Source of the DNA: Diphasiastrum complanatum
Lineage: Eukaryota; Streptophyta; Lycopodiopsida; Lycopodiales; Lycopodiaceae
Length of the DNA stretch: 64,000 nt
Direction of reading: 5' to 3'
Assembly: GCA_029204225.1 (NCBI GenBank)
Contig: CM055107.1
Span: forward strand, 23,680,178-23,744,177
In this document: positions 1-11,689 of the stretch, piece after piece
Numbering within the stretch: the first letter of the stretch is position 1
How the letters are laid out: each line of letters starts with the position of its first letter
The notes under the pieces: generated by a model
The model's database searches: none
What the model saw: only the letters and a program-made list of their open reading frames with translations
Told to the model about the DNA's origin: nothing
Made by a program: the position numbers and the translations under genes

Positions 1-189
1 GGGCCTACAGCCTATCTACATTGTCCTATGCCTTATAGATTGAGAGGGATTCAGTCCTTGGTATTTTGAAACTTTGACGTGTCACGACTCACATTTGTGA
101 AATCTTGAAATTCGAATTGATCATTGATGAACCACAAATCTTTGATTGAAACTTGAAACTTGAGTTTCCAACTAACAATGGCACGTCAT

Positions 190-460
190 TCAAATATACC
201 ATACTTGAGGAGAAATAACGCCTCTGGCAAAGTAGACGGGAGTGGTTTCATCACCCCTTGTATGCCATGGCCCATGTACTCCATCCATTGTGGAGGACTG
301 AGTAGCAGTACGATGATTGGGAGCTCAAAGATGGTTGTGCCTATGTCGCTCGGGTTTATCCTGATGTACACATGCAGGATAAGCTCTTGGATGAGCTCCA
401 TATATTCAGGCAGGATATTATGGAATTCTCCATTGCCCATGCGTGGTTGAGGCAAGGTAA
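190..460 (+). pseudogene. hAT transposase C-terminal fragment
   Basis: An open but start-less reading frame on the plus strand gives a block resembling the end of the DUF659-type hAT transposases: HPLYAMAHVLHPLW, followed by a helical stretch with acidic and aromatic residues ending at HAWLRQG. In this family the block follows the RNase H-like catalytic core. An in-frame stop (near 215) precedes it, and a GT splice-donor-like site follows HAWLRQ. It lies in the opposite orientation to the BED/DUF659 portion at 2915-4557, so the two are either separate copies or rearranged halves. What is seen is the motif block; the family assignment rests on recalled resemblance. Confidence 0.55.
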
Positions 461-1143
461 CATAATATAAACTATGATCAATCATCATTGTAATCTGAAT
501 TTTGTTGTTGTTAACTTTTATTATTTAAATTGCAGAAATTCCAATTCTTACGAGTTACTACTTAGTTTTGTTTGTAAAAAAGGGTACAAAATCTCTATGA
601 TCCGAGATGCAACATTCAAACTGTTTTGTAAATACGCAAACCAAGCCATAAGACATGTTAAACTAGAGTAACTTTAACTCATAGTTAAATTGTACCAAAA
701 ACATAACTTTCTAAGGAACGACATTATTTACTATAAAATCTATATTAACCCTGTTGGTATAGTACGATAGGTGCTCACTTAAACTTCACTTATTTGGGTT
801 GAGAGTTGATGATCAAGTCACCACCACCAACATTTTGGCCTTACACGCAAGGGCACATGGTAATCATAAACAAATTTGACATGCTTGTGTGATCTTCTTC
901 TTCTTTTTTTAACTTATTTTATTTTGTTATTTGAATTAAACTTTTTTTAAAATGATGCCACGTAATTTTTTTTTAAAGTGATGCCATGTAATGTCTATAG
1001 GATTTCGTAATTTTTGCTTGGGTCGCATATCGATTGCCAGAGTCTGAGGAGTCCAAGGCCTAGTTGTCTGCTGGTACTACCTGTAATCAAGTCATCCATA
1101 GGAAATCCGTAGACATTGCCTTAACTGAACAAACCAACAACTG

Positions 1144-1205
<62 letters not shown>

Positions 1206-2914
1206 TCCCAAAATGATTCACAGGAGGGCACATCCGATGTACAACAGCCACAAACCACTTTCTAAGGCTGGAAATTGTGCACGAAAAGAAGCTAAACGGC
1301 CACCCTCGACCCTTGCTATAACTAGATCCTAGATTTTCTTATATCTGCGCAACATAACTGAAGAGCCATATGCTACAATTGTGGTACTGTGATAAAATGC
1401 AATGTTAGATAGGATGTCATAGCTAGTACACAAATTTGTAGATACCGTTTTTTAATTTAGCGTCCAACTGCGAAGTTTGATGTAGTGAAGCAAGTGTGAA
1501 CAGATATTTTTAATGTCAAAAACTTGTGACTCTTTAGAGATGAGGCTAGGCCCAGAGCCTTCACAAATTTATTGCATAGAGCTTTGAATGGCCTGCAAAA
1601 TTGATAGGCATCGTGTATCATCCCTATGCATTACTCCTGATCATCCAATGTTTGGAAGAGCAAACAAACTAGAACATGACATAGATGAGACAGTACACAT
1701 CTGCATCAGTATTTGGTGCCTTTAAAAAGACTGGTAAAGCATTAGAAGTTTGCAACTATGACACTGATGTGCTTGTTGGTGTTAAACCATTTTCTTGTGG
1801 CTGCAGTTGTTGTGTTGCAGAATGCACTTCCTGCAACTGAATCAAAGATGGGCTGGCATGTTGGATTGCCTGGCTAGATGGTAGTGTGAGTGCCATCAAA
1901 TCAGACCTCGATTGGCATCGAACGTTCCAAACCTAAGCCTTATAGATTCAAATTCTAAATATTTGTTCTGCCTTCCTCTTTGCGACCCAATAATGATGAT
2001 TGTTTCATAGGAGATTCCAGCACCTCTTTTGAGACAAGAACTCATATTATATAAGCTGCTTCTCAAAGGACCAGAGAAATGATCAACCTTATCTTGTGAA
2101 AAGATCAAGATAGAGGATATACATAGCAATAAAGAGTCCTAAAAATGCTTACAAAAATCTGGGGCTATTACTGGACATGTATTAACCACTAGATCATGTC
2201 TGACCCATCATCGCACGGTAAAGTCGCATTGGAACGTTTGCGCCAAAAGGGAATCGCAATCTACCTGTAATGTAACTTCTAATATGACAACTTGAAAGCT
2301 CAGTACTAAGGGTCGAAGAAAGGTTTCTGTGTAATCTCTAAGTACCCCAAAACTTAAAGCACAGAAGCCTATTTCCTATATTGCCATCAAGCAGCAGTAA
2401 GTTTGCATTACCAAAACTCTGACATTTGCCTATATACCCTTAGCAGGGAGACGAGTAGATTAGTGGAACTAAAATCTGAGTAAGCCCATCAGAGTAGGAA
2501 TTGTACAGGTAAAGCACATGTGTGTCTAACATTGTGAAATTATCCAACAATATGGCTACTCATTCATACAAATCGAGAACTTCAATATCAGCAATTTATG
2601 ATATCATTAGTGACTGCTTACAATGTTGGCACACAACATAATGCCTCCTAAAAATTTTCAACAAGGTTGAATATGTGTCATCGTAGAACACATGAATAAT
2701 ATAGACCTAAGGATCAATGTTTGAAGAGCAATAACTTGGCTTTAATATCTTATCATGTATCAAACCACTAATAAAGTCTTTGATCTCTTTGCACGATAGT
2801 GATCCTACAATGTACCTTCACAAAATATAGCACATGCTACCTACAACTACAAAATGTTGATGGTTATTCATATTGACTGGTCTATTGATCAGTATTTCTT
2901 TACAAGGGTGGTGT
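461..2914. other. AT-rich spacer without a recognisable gene
   Basis: I find no supported coding region here. The open frames (for example 474-671 and 1896-2129) are short, have no recognisable domain and no coherent continuation. The only clear structure is a CT microsatellite near 1147-1207. Confidence 0.5.
1147..1207. repeat. (CT)n microsatellite
   Basis: About 60 bases of almost uninterrupted CT dinucleotide with one A interruption near 1191. Confidence 0.95.
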
Positions 2915-4557
2915 CTAGGCCAAGTCGAATGCAAAGCATGTGGGGGCTGGCTTACGGAGGTCCAGATGGCTGAACACCCGGAACATGGCAAGAACACGCC
3001 TCTTTCTGGTGACAAAAGTCACCAGGAAGAGGGCCTCCCGGACGATGGCTCTGACCCAGGGAAGTGCTCCAATGTCCCCCATCAGAAGGTCTATGTCGTA
3101 GGCTGCACAGGGGGTATGAGCAATATGAGGGAACTCGGCCTCTAGCAGTACACCCATCTGAATGCAATTCGTGGCATTGTCCGTCACCACCGTGACGACA
3201 TGCTGTGGGCCTATGGCTAGGATGGAAGACCTAATGACATCAAACATGAACTCTGCAGATATGACTCTCCCCCCAGTATGTTGAGGATCGGTCTCCTCCT
3301 GACATCAGTCCAGCCATCGGACATGATGATGCAACCGTAAGTGGCCCAATGCCGACGTAGAGGCTCCATCTCTCTAGACAAGGACTCGACCCTATCCCTC
3401 AGCATGTGTGTGCGGACAACCTCTGAACTAGGGACTCTCCAGCTAGGACTGACAGACTGTGCAAGGCGGAAGGCCCTTCTGAAGGGCTCAGAGTCGGTGA
3501 TGGCAAAGGGCAGGTTCAGCTCATAAATCAGACTGGCCACGGCCTGTGTGGCCTCTCTGTCCATGTGCGGCTGATGCGCACCGCGAATGGTCTGCTGCAC
3601 AAGGGCTCTCCCTGGTGGGCGACGGGTGGTGGACCTCCAACACAGTGCACCAACCGTGACGGGAATGGACGATGACGCGACAGGCTGGGCACTGGTGGAT
3701 GCATCGGCTGTAGACGTGGAATGGGGAGAGTGAGATGCACTGGCAGGGATGGGTGCAGCAGCATAGGTGGGGTGCATTGGTGGAGGGGCAACATTTGGCA
3801 TGGGGTACAAAAACTGCTGGCTGAAGAGGTCATCCGGATGGGAAGGGAAGGAAGAAGAGATCTCTTCCACATCCTCAAAGGCTCGCCCAGTAGCATCCTG
3901 GGCCTGCTCGGGTGGCGGAGAGTCCATGAGAAAGTCGTAGACTGGTGGAGTGCGAGCAACAGTGGGTGGTGGTGGAACCGCAGTGGCAACTGGCGAACGC
4001 AATGGGACGGGATCCACCGGAATCTAAGCAGATGGGGGTGCGTGAGGCAGAACTGTCTGAGGGGGATGAGGGGCAAAGGGACCGGAGGAGGATGCACTCC
4101 CTCTCCTCGTGCGTGCCAGCCAAGTAGGCAGCAACTCTGGGTCAGCCACATAAGGAGCGGTGCAAAATCGAAAAATGCCCTCCGAAATGGCGTTCTCCCC
4201 TGCCACGAGCTGCGACCCGTAAGTGTCCAGTAGTCGCTGATTGTCGGGGATGGTCATGCTGCCACAAGGGGCAGCATTCAAGGTGGCACCATTTTTGGTG
4301 CGTGCACCGAGCAGATGGCCTTTAAGACGAGTGAGGGATGCAGCAAACTTGACGAGACAGTATCGGCAGCGCACGATCTTCTGACCGGTATTGTTGGCCT
4401 TGTCGGCAATCCGCCTGACAATGTCTACCTCATCCCACAGACCGGAAAGGTCGGATTGCACCATTGCAGATGAAATGAGGGATGGATTGCTGGAAAAAAA
4501 ACAACAGGGTTCATTGTTGGAGAGACGCTGAAAATGGGCGAAGGCAGGGCGAAGCAA
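2915..4557 (-). pseudogene. hAT transposase, BED finger plus DUF659 (broken)
   Basis: A minus-strand gene for a plant hAT-type transposase, which would cut and move its own DNA element. The likely start is the ATG at 4464. A BED-type zinc finger follows (CRYC, then RLKGHLLG), then a low-complexity Ser/Pro/His linker, then DUF659 with the hallmark SDGWTD and, in another frame, VVTDNATNC and HTPCAAYDIDLL. The frame is broken by an amber codon at 4024-4026, and a frameshift near 3230 separates SDGWTD from VVTDNA. The C-terminal hATC dimerisation region is not found downstream. The region is much richer in G+C than its surroundings. The call is firm on the motif order; the element ends (terminal inverted repeats, 8 bp target duplication) were not located. 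Confidence 0.85.
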
Positions 4558-4736
4558 GTCAGATGCAAGGCAAGGCGTTGCGTGGGCGAAGGGCGACGCA
4601 AGGAATCATAAGGCAGGTAGGCAAAAACAACAGCGATGGCAGGGCGGATAAGGGCGCAAAAAAATTTGAGATGAAATGCGAGGGGGGCGGGTAGTTTTAG
4701 GTTAAAAAAATATTAAATATTAAAGAATATATTTTA

Positions 4737-5063
4737 TTGTCGTACCGCGGTACCAGTATGGTCCCGCGGTACCGGGATCCACGATACCCAATACCGCGGG
4801 ACCTATGGTTCACACATTTAAATTTCTGGTATATATACATAAACCAAAGTTCCAGGTGTCGTGGTACGGCATGGGTGCCGTACAGGTGCCGTGGAACTGA
4901 AACTACCCACGGCACCTGTTTTTTGTTTTTTTTTTTCTTAAGTCATTTTTAGTGAAAAAAAATAAGAAAAAAAATTAAAAGAAAAAAAAACAGGTGCCAT
5001 ACAATGGCACATGTGGCGTGGTAACAGCACCTGGACCCCATGGCACCTGTGCCGTGGGGTACT
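4737..5063. repeat. Cluster of GGTACC/GGTGCC short inverted repeats
   Basis: Two blocks. At 4740-4802 variants of the palindromic core CCGCGGTACC recur three to four times. At 4855-4920 and 4990-5060 variants of CAGGTGCCGTGG and its complement recur about seven times, separated by an A-rich stretch. A related ACGGTACCGT palindrome lies at about 5414. No protein or known element is recognisable. Confidence 0.7.
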
Positions 5064-5492
5064 TTGACATAAACTTACACAATTTTGAAGGCTAATATGC
5101 AAAATAAATCAAAACATTATGTTTGGAAAAAAGGAACACGTTTTTAGAAGTTCCTCGTGTACGGAAACTTGCTGATGTTACCAAACTTTGTTGAAGGTAT
5201 GGATTTCTAACCTCTCTGATCAAGAATTTTCCAAATTTTCAAAAGTCTCACATTTGAAAGTTTTGAAAATGCGGTTGACCTTTGCTACCTTGCACATCAC
5301 CTTGACCTTGCACATGCTTAAACAGCAAAAAACTGACGATCAGAAGAAAAAATTTGAAAAACTTTCAGTAACCATTGATACGGGTGTTCCTAAGGATTTT
5401 CGTTAGAAACGGGTACGGTACCGTTCCTTAGGATCACCCATTCTATTCCTAAGGAACATTTTCAGCCGGCCAGCACTTCCGGCTCTGACCTT
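5064..5492. other. Spacer, nothing recognised
   Basis: AT-rich sequence with no supported gene. The 5' LTR expected for the gag-like element that follows is not visible here, so that element is truncated or diverged on its left side. Confidence 0.45.
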
Positions 5493-7631
5493 ATGGGCGT
5501 GATTCCGTCCACATGGGCAATCCCCTCTCCATCACTTGCTCTCACACTCCCACCACCACCACCACCATTTACTGCCTCCCCCACACCCTCACTAACTCTC
5601 AACATGGGCTTCACTTCCACACTTCCACAAAAGCCCTCCCCTTTACAAATCTCCACCCTACTTGACTCCACAGTCAACGTAGATGATTTTGCATTACAAT
5701 TACTAACTGCATTACCATCAACCACTGTCACCACTAATCCAATCCCACACTCTCCGCCACGTAGTATCTCCCCAACCCTCAATCCACAATCACCTCCACC
5801 TACCTTTCATACACCTCCGTCTAGCTCTATTCTTGATTTTCTACCATTTAACCCCATGTCGTATCCTAACTACACACGCACCCTCCCTGACATTGGTCCT
5901 TGGGAGCAGCTACCCCTTACAACCCAAAAAGTGGTATGGTTGGTGAATGAGATCCAATACAATATATTCGGCACCCTAGGGGGACAGTATACTATGTGGC
6001 AATTTGACGATGGTGCTATGGCGAACCTTCAGAAAGATAAAGCAAGGCTGGAGGAGGAAAACAAACAACAATAGCTGCAGATCCAGAACCTAACAAATTA
6101 CAATCAACAACAACTAGCAGATGCTACTCACCTCCAGAACCAGCTCCAACTGAAGGTATCCCACATGCAACAAACCATCGATACCCTCAAAGCCGAAAAG
6201 GATGAGGCTATAACAGATTCACAAGCAGCATGTTCCACTATGAAGGAACAGTTGGAAATGGTGGACTTCAACGACTTCGTACCACCAGCTATTCTTGAGG
6301 GAACTGCCATTCCAGTGGTGGCCTATCAAACGCTGACCCAAAAGCTAAAAGCCACGATGGAGCAACACTCAAAATTACAACAATCATACATTGCTTTCGT
6401 CGAGGCCCTCAACCAGCACATAGCCACCGTGGAAGAACGCTTAAAGGCTGCTACCCAGTCGACACCATCGGTTCATGCAGAGCACGCCCAATTCCATGAT
6501 TCGGGACACCACTTTGATGGACCAGATGGTGGAGATGGAACAGTGTTTCAACAGCCTCCTCCTGCAACGCAAGGTTCCGCATTTCAAGGCCAACCCCTGG
6601 GGCAAGGAGATCAAACACCAACCAATCCATCGGGCTCTAAGGGTGCCAGCTCCCAACATTTTTTTTTCCCTTCCACCACTTCTAACCCCCTCGACACCAC
6701 TAACCCCACCTTCATTCCATGACAATTTTCTCCTGAGGCACAAAGAATTGCAGAAGCTAACCCCTCGCCTTCTCTCTCTCCTGAACCCGATCCACAAACC
6801 GAACACGAGATTGCCTCTAAAGCCCCAACCATCCGGCACAGAATCATGCCCACAGAACCAAGCAAGGAGTTGTGCGCCTCTCATGAGTTTGCAAAGAAGT
6901 ATTCAACAACGAAAGAGCAAGGTGGCTACATATAGCCAGATCTGGACCAGTGTTAGACACATAAACCAGCAGTCAAACTCCTGGATCCACAACCTCTCTA
7001 ACGTCATCAGCTCTTCTTACAAAGTAACACCTCAATGGCATGGTATCTCAAAGCTCCCTCCTACATGCGCACCAATCCTTATTACTATCCAGTAACGAGG
7101 CGAGAACCGTTTCCTGCCACCAAGGTCAAGAACAGAATCTTTTAGCCTAAGCTCACAGGCGTGGATACCGGCAACTTAGCCGAAGACATGGTCACCAACT
7201 GCCGAGTATTCTACCAGAAGCACCATGGCAATCTTGATGTCAGATACTTTGCGGATAATTGCGGCCTAGTGGCATTTCTGGCAGAACTCAGAGGTTTTTG
7301 GAATCGAGGGTTACCCCCAATCACCCTTGACATCAATAAACCCTTGCGCACGCAAGATGGCCATATCAACGTTGCAAGGCTCTATTATCGTGCTGCACTC
7401 ACTTCCGCCCTGCATGTTGATATGGTGGAGCTATGGAAAACCCATAACTTTCTCCAAGGTATGCTCCATTACTACAAACCCATGCCCTTCCTGAACAAAT
7501 TACAGTGGCAAATGATGGAGGGCATCGGCACGACAATCTACCACTCCCGACAACAACAATCTCGCCTCCAAGAAGCCCAAAAGATTCAGGACGAAAAGGC
7601 ATCGATTGGTGTGAGACCACCAATCCAATAA
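5493..7631 (+). pseudogene. Gag-like ORF of a gag-only LTR element
   Basis: One continuous plus-strand frame of about 710 codons, interrupted by six stops (6072, 6720, 6933, 6954, 6999 and 7143) with no frame change. It has a Pro/Ser/Thr-rich N-terminus, a Gln/Glu/Lys-rich predicted coiled coil (about 6000-6460), a disordered middle, and a globular C-terminal part with conserved-looking aromatic residues (HHGNLDVRYF, GFWNRGLPP) ending in PPIQ. The stop is followed at once by a purine tract and an LTR-like sequence, the position of the last gene in an LTR retrotransposon. No protease, reverse transcriptase or integrase is present. All six stops are TAG, TGA or TAA codons reachable by a C-to-T change from Gln or Arg codons. 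I do not recognise the protein family; gag is inferred from position and composition. Confidence 0.55.
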
Positions 7632-7643
7632 GGAGAGGGATAA

Positions 7644-8114
7644 TGTTAGCAACTGTGTTAACACAAAGAAAATAAAAAAATAATAATAAAACTCTGTGGC
7701 ATGTAAGACCACGTATGAGTATATGTCAATAAACTTCAAGCCATGGCATGTGCTTTGTAAGTCCATGAGTAGAAGCTGAAATAATAATAAAATAGCTTAA
7801 ACTTAGATTTAGAACTTAGACTTAGGAAACTTAAGATTAGAACTATTTTATCTTAAGTTTTCCTAAGTCAAGAAATTTGAAGTTCTAAATCCTAAGTTAG
7901 AAGTTCTTGAAAGGCTAGAAACAGATTGGTCCCATAAGTTAGTAGACACTTATGGAAGACCCTCCTTGCCATAAAAGGAGAGGTATTTGCATTGTAACCA
8001 ACACTTTTGAGATTAAGCTATATGTCATGAACAACTCTTAATCTTAACTAGAAATTGAAGCTCGAACCTACAATATTTTTCTTGGTTCTAAATGGAATGA
8101 CCTTTTCTGCAACA
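7644..8114 (+). mobile_element. 3' LTR of the gag-only element
   Basis: It starts TGTTAGCA directly after the purine tract AAGGAGAGGGA that follows the gag-like stop, and ends TGCAACA, giving near-matching inverted ends TGTT(A)GCA/TGCAACA over 471 bp. A TATA-like CATAAAAGG lies near 7971. No matching 5' LTR was found upstream, so the boundaries rest on one copy. Confidence 0.55.
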
Positions 8115-8680
8115 AGGTGATGGATGTGTTGATAAAAGTTGCAGTTATTTATGAAAATTTTGGTACATCGCAGTGATGATGAGCCCTTACGAAAGCTTTC
8201 TGTGATAGTCCGTAGCGAGCTAAATCTTGATCCGAAAAATTCAAAGCAAGTACAAATAGAATTCTGGAGGCAACATCATGCTTTAATCAACGTAAGCCAA
8301 ATACAAGTAACAAATTGCATCTAATTCTGTGATTGCTATTTTGAAGTATTCAATTCATTCCAATGGGCTTTGTAACCTGGTAACGTTCAACAAAATTCGA
8401 TAAGGTTTTCACTTTTTGTTCATGGATGCATACCAAAAGTGCATATTACTTTGTTCCTTATAGTGCATATTTTCAGTCCCAAGATGATCCATGAATTTAC
8501 TGCCATTATGTTTTTGCAGTGCGTGAGAAAGCCTTCTTGAATTCAACATGGTGTCCTTACTAGTGGCTTGTTACAAGATCTCATTATATTCTACCTTCAG
8601 ATATCTTTGGGTCTAATCTGCAGCCTGCGGCATAGCTCGCAGATCAGCTCACAACCTTGGGAGCCCCCATTCTCGCTGCA
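8115..8680. other. Spacer with a possible orphan exon
   Basis: A plus-strand open stretch at 8151-8290 encodes a polar segment ending at HHALIN, followed by a GTAAGC donor-like site. It could be a lone exon but has no recognisable domain or partner exon. Confidence 0.25.
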
Positions 8681-8681
8681 A

Positions 8682-9030
8682 AGGATTGGAGTTTGAACCT
8701 CCAAGGTTTGAAGGATTTGAGAGACAGCTTGAGTTGGAGTTTTTTCTTTCACCCAATTTTCTTCATATGGATGGTTTGGGCTTGAGTCTGCTAACAAGAG
8801 AACAGCTTGATAAGATGCTTCATGTAGCAGAGTGCACTATCATCTCAGAGCATATCTGAGTCCAGTTTGATTTTGCTTTTGATCCATGTGGGTATTCAAT
8901 CAATGGTATTGAAAATGGGGCTCATTCTACCATACATAGGATGGTTTTAGCTATGCAAGCTTTGAGGTAATGAGTTACTGCCCTGAGACTATTGATTTGA
9001 ACTTTTTTGGTGGATCAAGTCATTAGAGAA
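8682..9030 (+). pseudogene. S-adenosylmethionine decarboxylase fragment
   Basis: S-adenosylmethionine decarboxylase makes the aminopropyl donor for spermidine and spermine. The N-terminal part shows FEGFERQLELEF and a region ending AECTIIS, matching the start of plant AdoMetDC. After an in-frame stop at 8857-8859 the same frame continues into the C-terminal FAFDPCGYSINGIE and HSTIH, and after a frameshift into DGFSYASFE. The large middle part, including the LSESS site cleaved to form the pyruvoyl cofactor, is missing, so N- and C-terminal ends are joined by an internal deletion. It cannot encode an enzyme. No intron is seen; main AdoMetDC ORFs are usually intronless, so retroposition cannot be told from DNA duplication. 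Confidence 0.8.
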
Positions 9031-9498
9031 ACTTAGAGCCCGAAGAGGGCCTTTGAAAACGATTTTTTTTTATTTTTTTCTTATTTTTGTTGCCATGTGG
9101 ACCAATTGAAACCTTAAAATCAGTGTTCTACGTAACGTAGAATTTTTTAAATATAAATAAAATAAAAACTTTCTAAATATATTGTTGTTTTGTCGGGCAG
9201 CTTGTGAAAATGTTATTGTTTGTTGAGGCCTACCCTTTCAACTCATCATTGCCCGAACAGACCCAAAAATATTGAAAATGAATATGACATGTGGTTGAAA
9301 TGAGAAAATCGATGTACCACTAATATATATGCATTGTCAAATCATGGTTAACAAGGTTAACTAGAGCTAATTCGTAGCGCCAAATAGATCAGTGTTTCAA
9401 ACTTTCGCCAACACATATTTTCATATTCATGGCTTTTTATCTACGCATATTTTCATATTCATAGTTTAGTGTTTTAGATTTTTGCCTACACATTACAA
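9031..9498. other. AT-rich spacer
   Basis: No gene or repeat is recognised. Confidence 0.5.
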
Positions 9499-11030
9499 AT
9501 GGCGCCATCAAGGAAGTCGTGCTCCTCAATCGACTCTGTGCTTCTATTTAACGAGAAATTTGATAATGGATTATGGGTTCCAAGAAAATTTTCAAAAAAC
9601 TCTCGGGCTTTGATGCATCCATCATCAAGAGGAACATTTCGAAAAAGCAAAAGGTCAAAACTATCATTTCGATTTTATTCGAAGGCCAGAATTTTGGATT
9701 TCAGAACATCATCAGGAGGAAAATCTATTTTTGAAATTCTAGTCCAACATGTATATATGCATTCAGAGATAAATGTGCAAGGATTCAACCGTCAGGATCA
9801 CAAAAAAAACAACTGTGAGTATTGATATTTTTGATACTTTGATTTTTGTCATTCATAAATATCTAAAAGTAAACTTGCCAATCTGATCATTTTTTTCTTG
9901 CCGATTTATATCCATCCAACATAAATGAATGGGAGCCCAGTGGATCTCTAGCAGGTGTATTAAATGTTATTCACACTGATATTAGACAACTGCAATATCG
10001 AGGTAGAACTGCAAAAGGTCTAGCTGATAGTGGGATCTTTTTTTGTGAATCAATGTACATTCCTGATACAAAAAGAGATTTTGGACAAATAGTCCCAATT
10101 CCATTACCTAGTTTTGAAAGTGATGAATGGGTTGCTCCAGATGCTATAGTTTCAAAATCATTTCATTGCAAGCTATATAATGATGTAAAAAATTCATTAA
10201 AGATAAGCACGAGATCAAAAACAGTCAGATTGAGTTGGTTTATTTCCTTGAATATATTTGTGGATTTCTTTTCAAGTGTCAATGTACACAAAGCCCCAAC
10301 GATGTTTGTATGCAAAAATTTATCAGATAGTTTATTATCTGAACTTATTAATGAAAGCTGGGACAAAAGATCAGATGGAGAAATAGAATACAGAATTAGA
10401 ATGTCTTCCATGTGCTTTCGTTATCAAATTGAAAAACAAATGTTGAGCTTATGCTTCAATTATCAAAGATGGAAAAAAAAAATAAAGGTAACTCGATCAA
10501 GACTTCGAAGCCAGTGGAAATTCAAAATTAAAAAATATTAAAATTCTATACAATGATGCAGTTTTGACATGTGTTGAGGTGGAGGAAGATTGGTGTCTAA
10601 ATTACATCAGGTGGGAACTATTGCTCCTACAAGATGATGTACTTTCAGACTTCAAATTCATTTTCAATGGTAAACTCGTAAGTAACTATAAACACTCTAT
10701 TCTTTATGAATAGTTTCAATAAAAACTTTCTCATACAATCTCTATACTAATTGTAACTCACTTTGTATTAGTTTTATGTAGATACGTAAAAGACATGAGC
10801 TCTAGATCAAATGCAGAGATATTGGCGAAACAATCCAACTTATGGAAGAACACTGAGATTTACTATCAGCAGATACATGTCAATCATCATGTCTTTTTAT
10901 CAATATAGAAAATTGCATTCCAGTATTACACTATGGACACAACCTGATTGCAAGAATCTATATTGATATCAATAAAAATCCCATAAATGGGTCGTTTACA
11001 TGTAAGATTGTATCTCTTTTTTTTTATGTA
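9499..11030 (+). pseudogene. Unknown multi-exon gene relic
   Basis: Four coherent plus-strand coding blocks. (1) 9499-9813, starting ATG-GCG and ending at a GTGAGT donor. (2) About 9905-10487, a long block containing GLADSGIFFCES, IVPIPLPSFESDEW and VRLSWFISLNIF. (3) About 10530-10679, with EVEEDWCLNYIRWELLLLQ, ending in a GTAAGT donor. (4) About 10778-11010, with RDIGETIQLMEE, interrupted by a TAG and a TGA. The exon-like layout with GT donors suggests a gene rather than noise. I cannot assign a family and found no catalytic motif. The acceptor before block 2 is not clear. The two stops in block 4 fit C-to-T change of Gln and Arg codons. Exon limits are approximate. Confidence 0.4.
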
Positions 11031-11164
11031 TCTCTATTTACAAATGAATCTCTATTCAGTAAATTTTTCGATATTTTCAATATCAGTATTAGGAACTAAT
11101 AAGGCAAAAATTTCCTCTTCTATAATCTCGCCTTCCTCTGTTTCAAGATGGACTTCTATGCCTT

Positions 11165-11622
11165 TTAAGGCAACAAGCCTCTCTGATATAATATCGCCTT
11201 CCTCTGTTCCTCTGTATTGGGAAAGTCTTCTATGCCTTTTTTATCACATATAATAATATATGCATTCTGAGCAACCTGAAAGGCTGTTAAGGCAATAACA
11301 ACTTGCTTTTTAGGGCCCTCGATTTTAGGTGTAACGCTTACACCGTTTTGTACATAGATTCTGATCAACTCTTGTCGAAATCTATATACATCGTCGAGAG
11401 TATACGAGTCAAGAGTGAACTGTCATCACAAAACACGTGAATCAACAAATTACAAACAATGATAGTAAAGAAATATGAATCAGAATGAAAGGAACTACAA
11501 ATGAACAAAATATTACCTTTTCAACATCTACATCCACTTGTAAATTATACCACTCAAAAAAGAGCTTTTTATTGTACAGGACGAACCATGCACCACTAAA
11601 GGCATCCCTTTGTTGTACACAC
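11165..11622 (-). pseudogene. Unknown gene, two spliced exons
   Basis: On the minus strand an exon runs from an acceptor ending TATGCAG (near 11623) through DAFSGAWFVLYNKKLFFEWY to a donor AAAAG|GTAATA near 11518. A second exon begins after ATGACAG near 11420, runs through YTLDDVYRFRQELIRIYVQNG and stops at about 11165. The two frames join in phase across an intron of about 100 bp, good evidence of a once-real gene. The first exon has no start codon of its own, so upstream exons are missing or unrecognised. No family is recognised. It converges with the plus-strand relic at 9499-11030. Confidence 0.4.
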
Positions 11623-11689
11623 TGCATATATTGAACAAAAATTAGTAATATTGTTACATACCTATGTAACTAGTAGTACTTCAGACCCC

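Noticed and set aside
186-488. Minus ORF at the left edge
   Set aside because: The plus strand of the same region encodes the hAT C-terminal block; the minus frame is its shadow.
3341-4233. Plus-strand ORFs over the hAT gene
   Set aside because: Antisense shadows of the GC-rich transposase; no domains.
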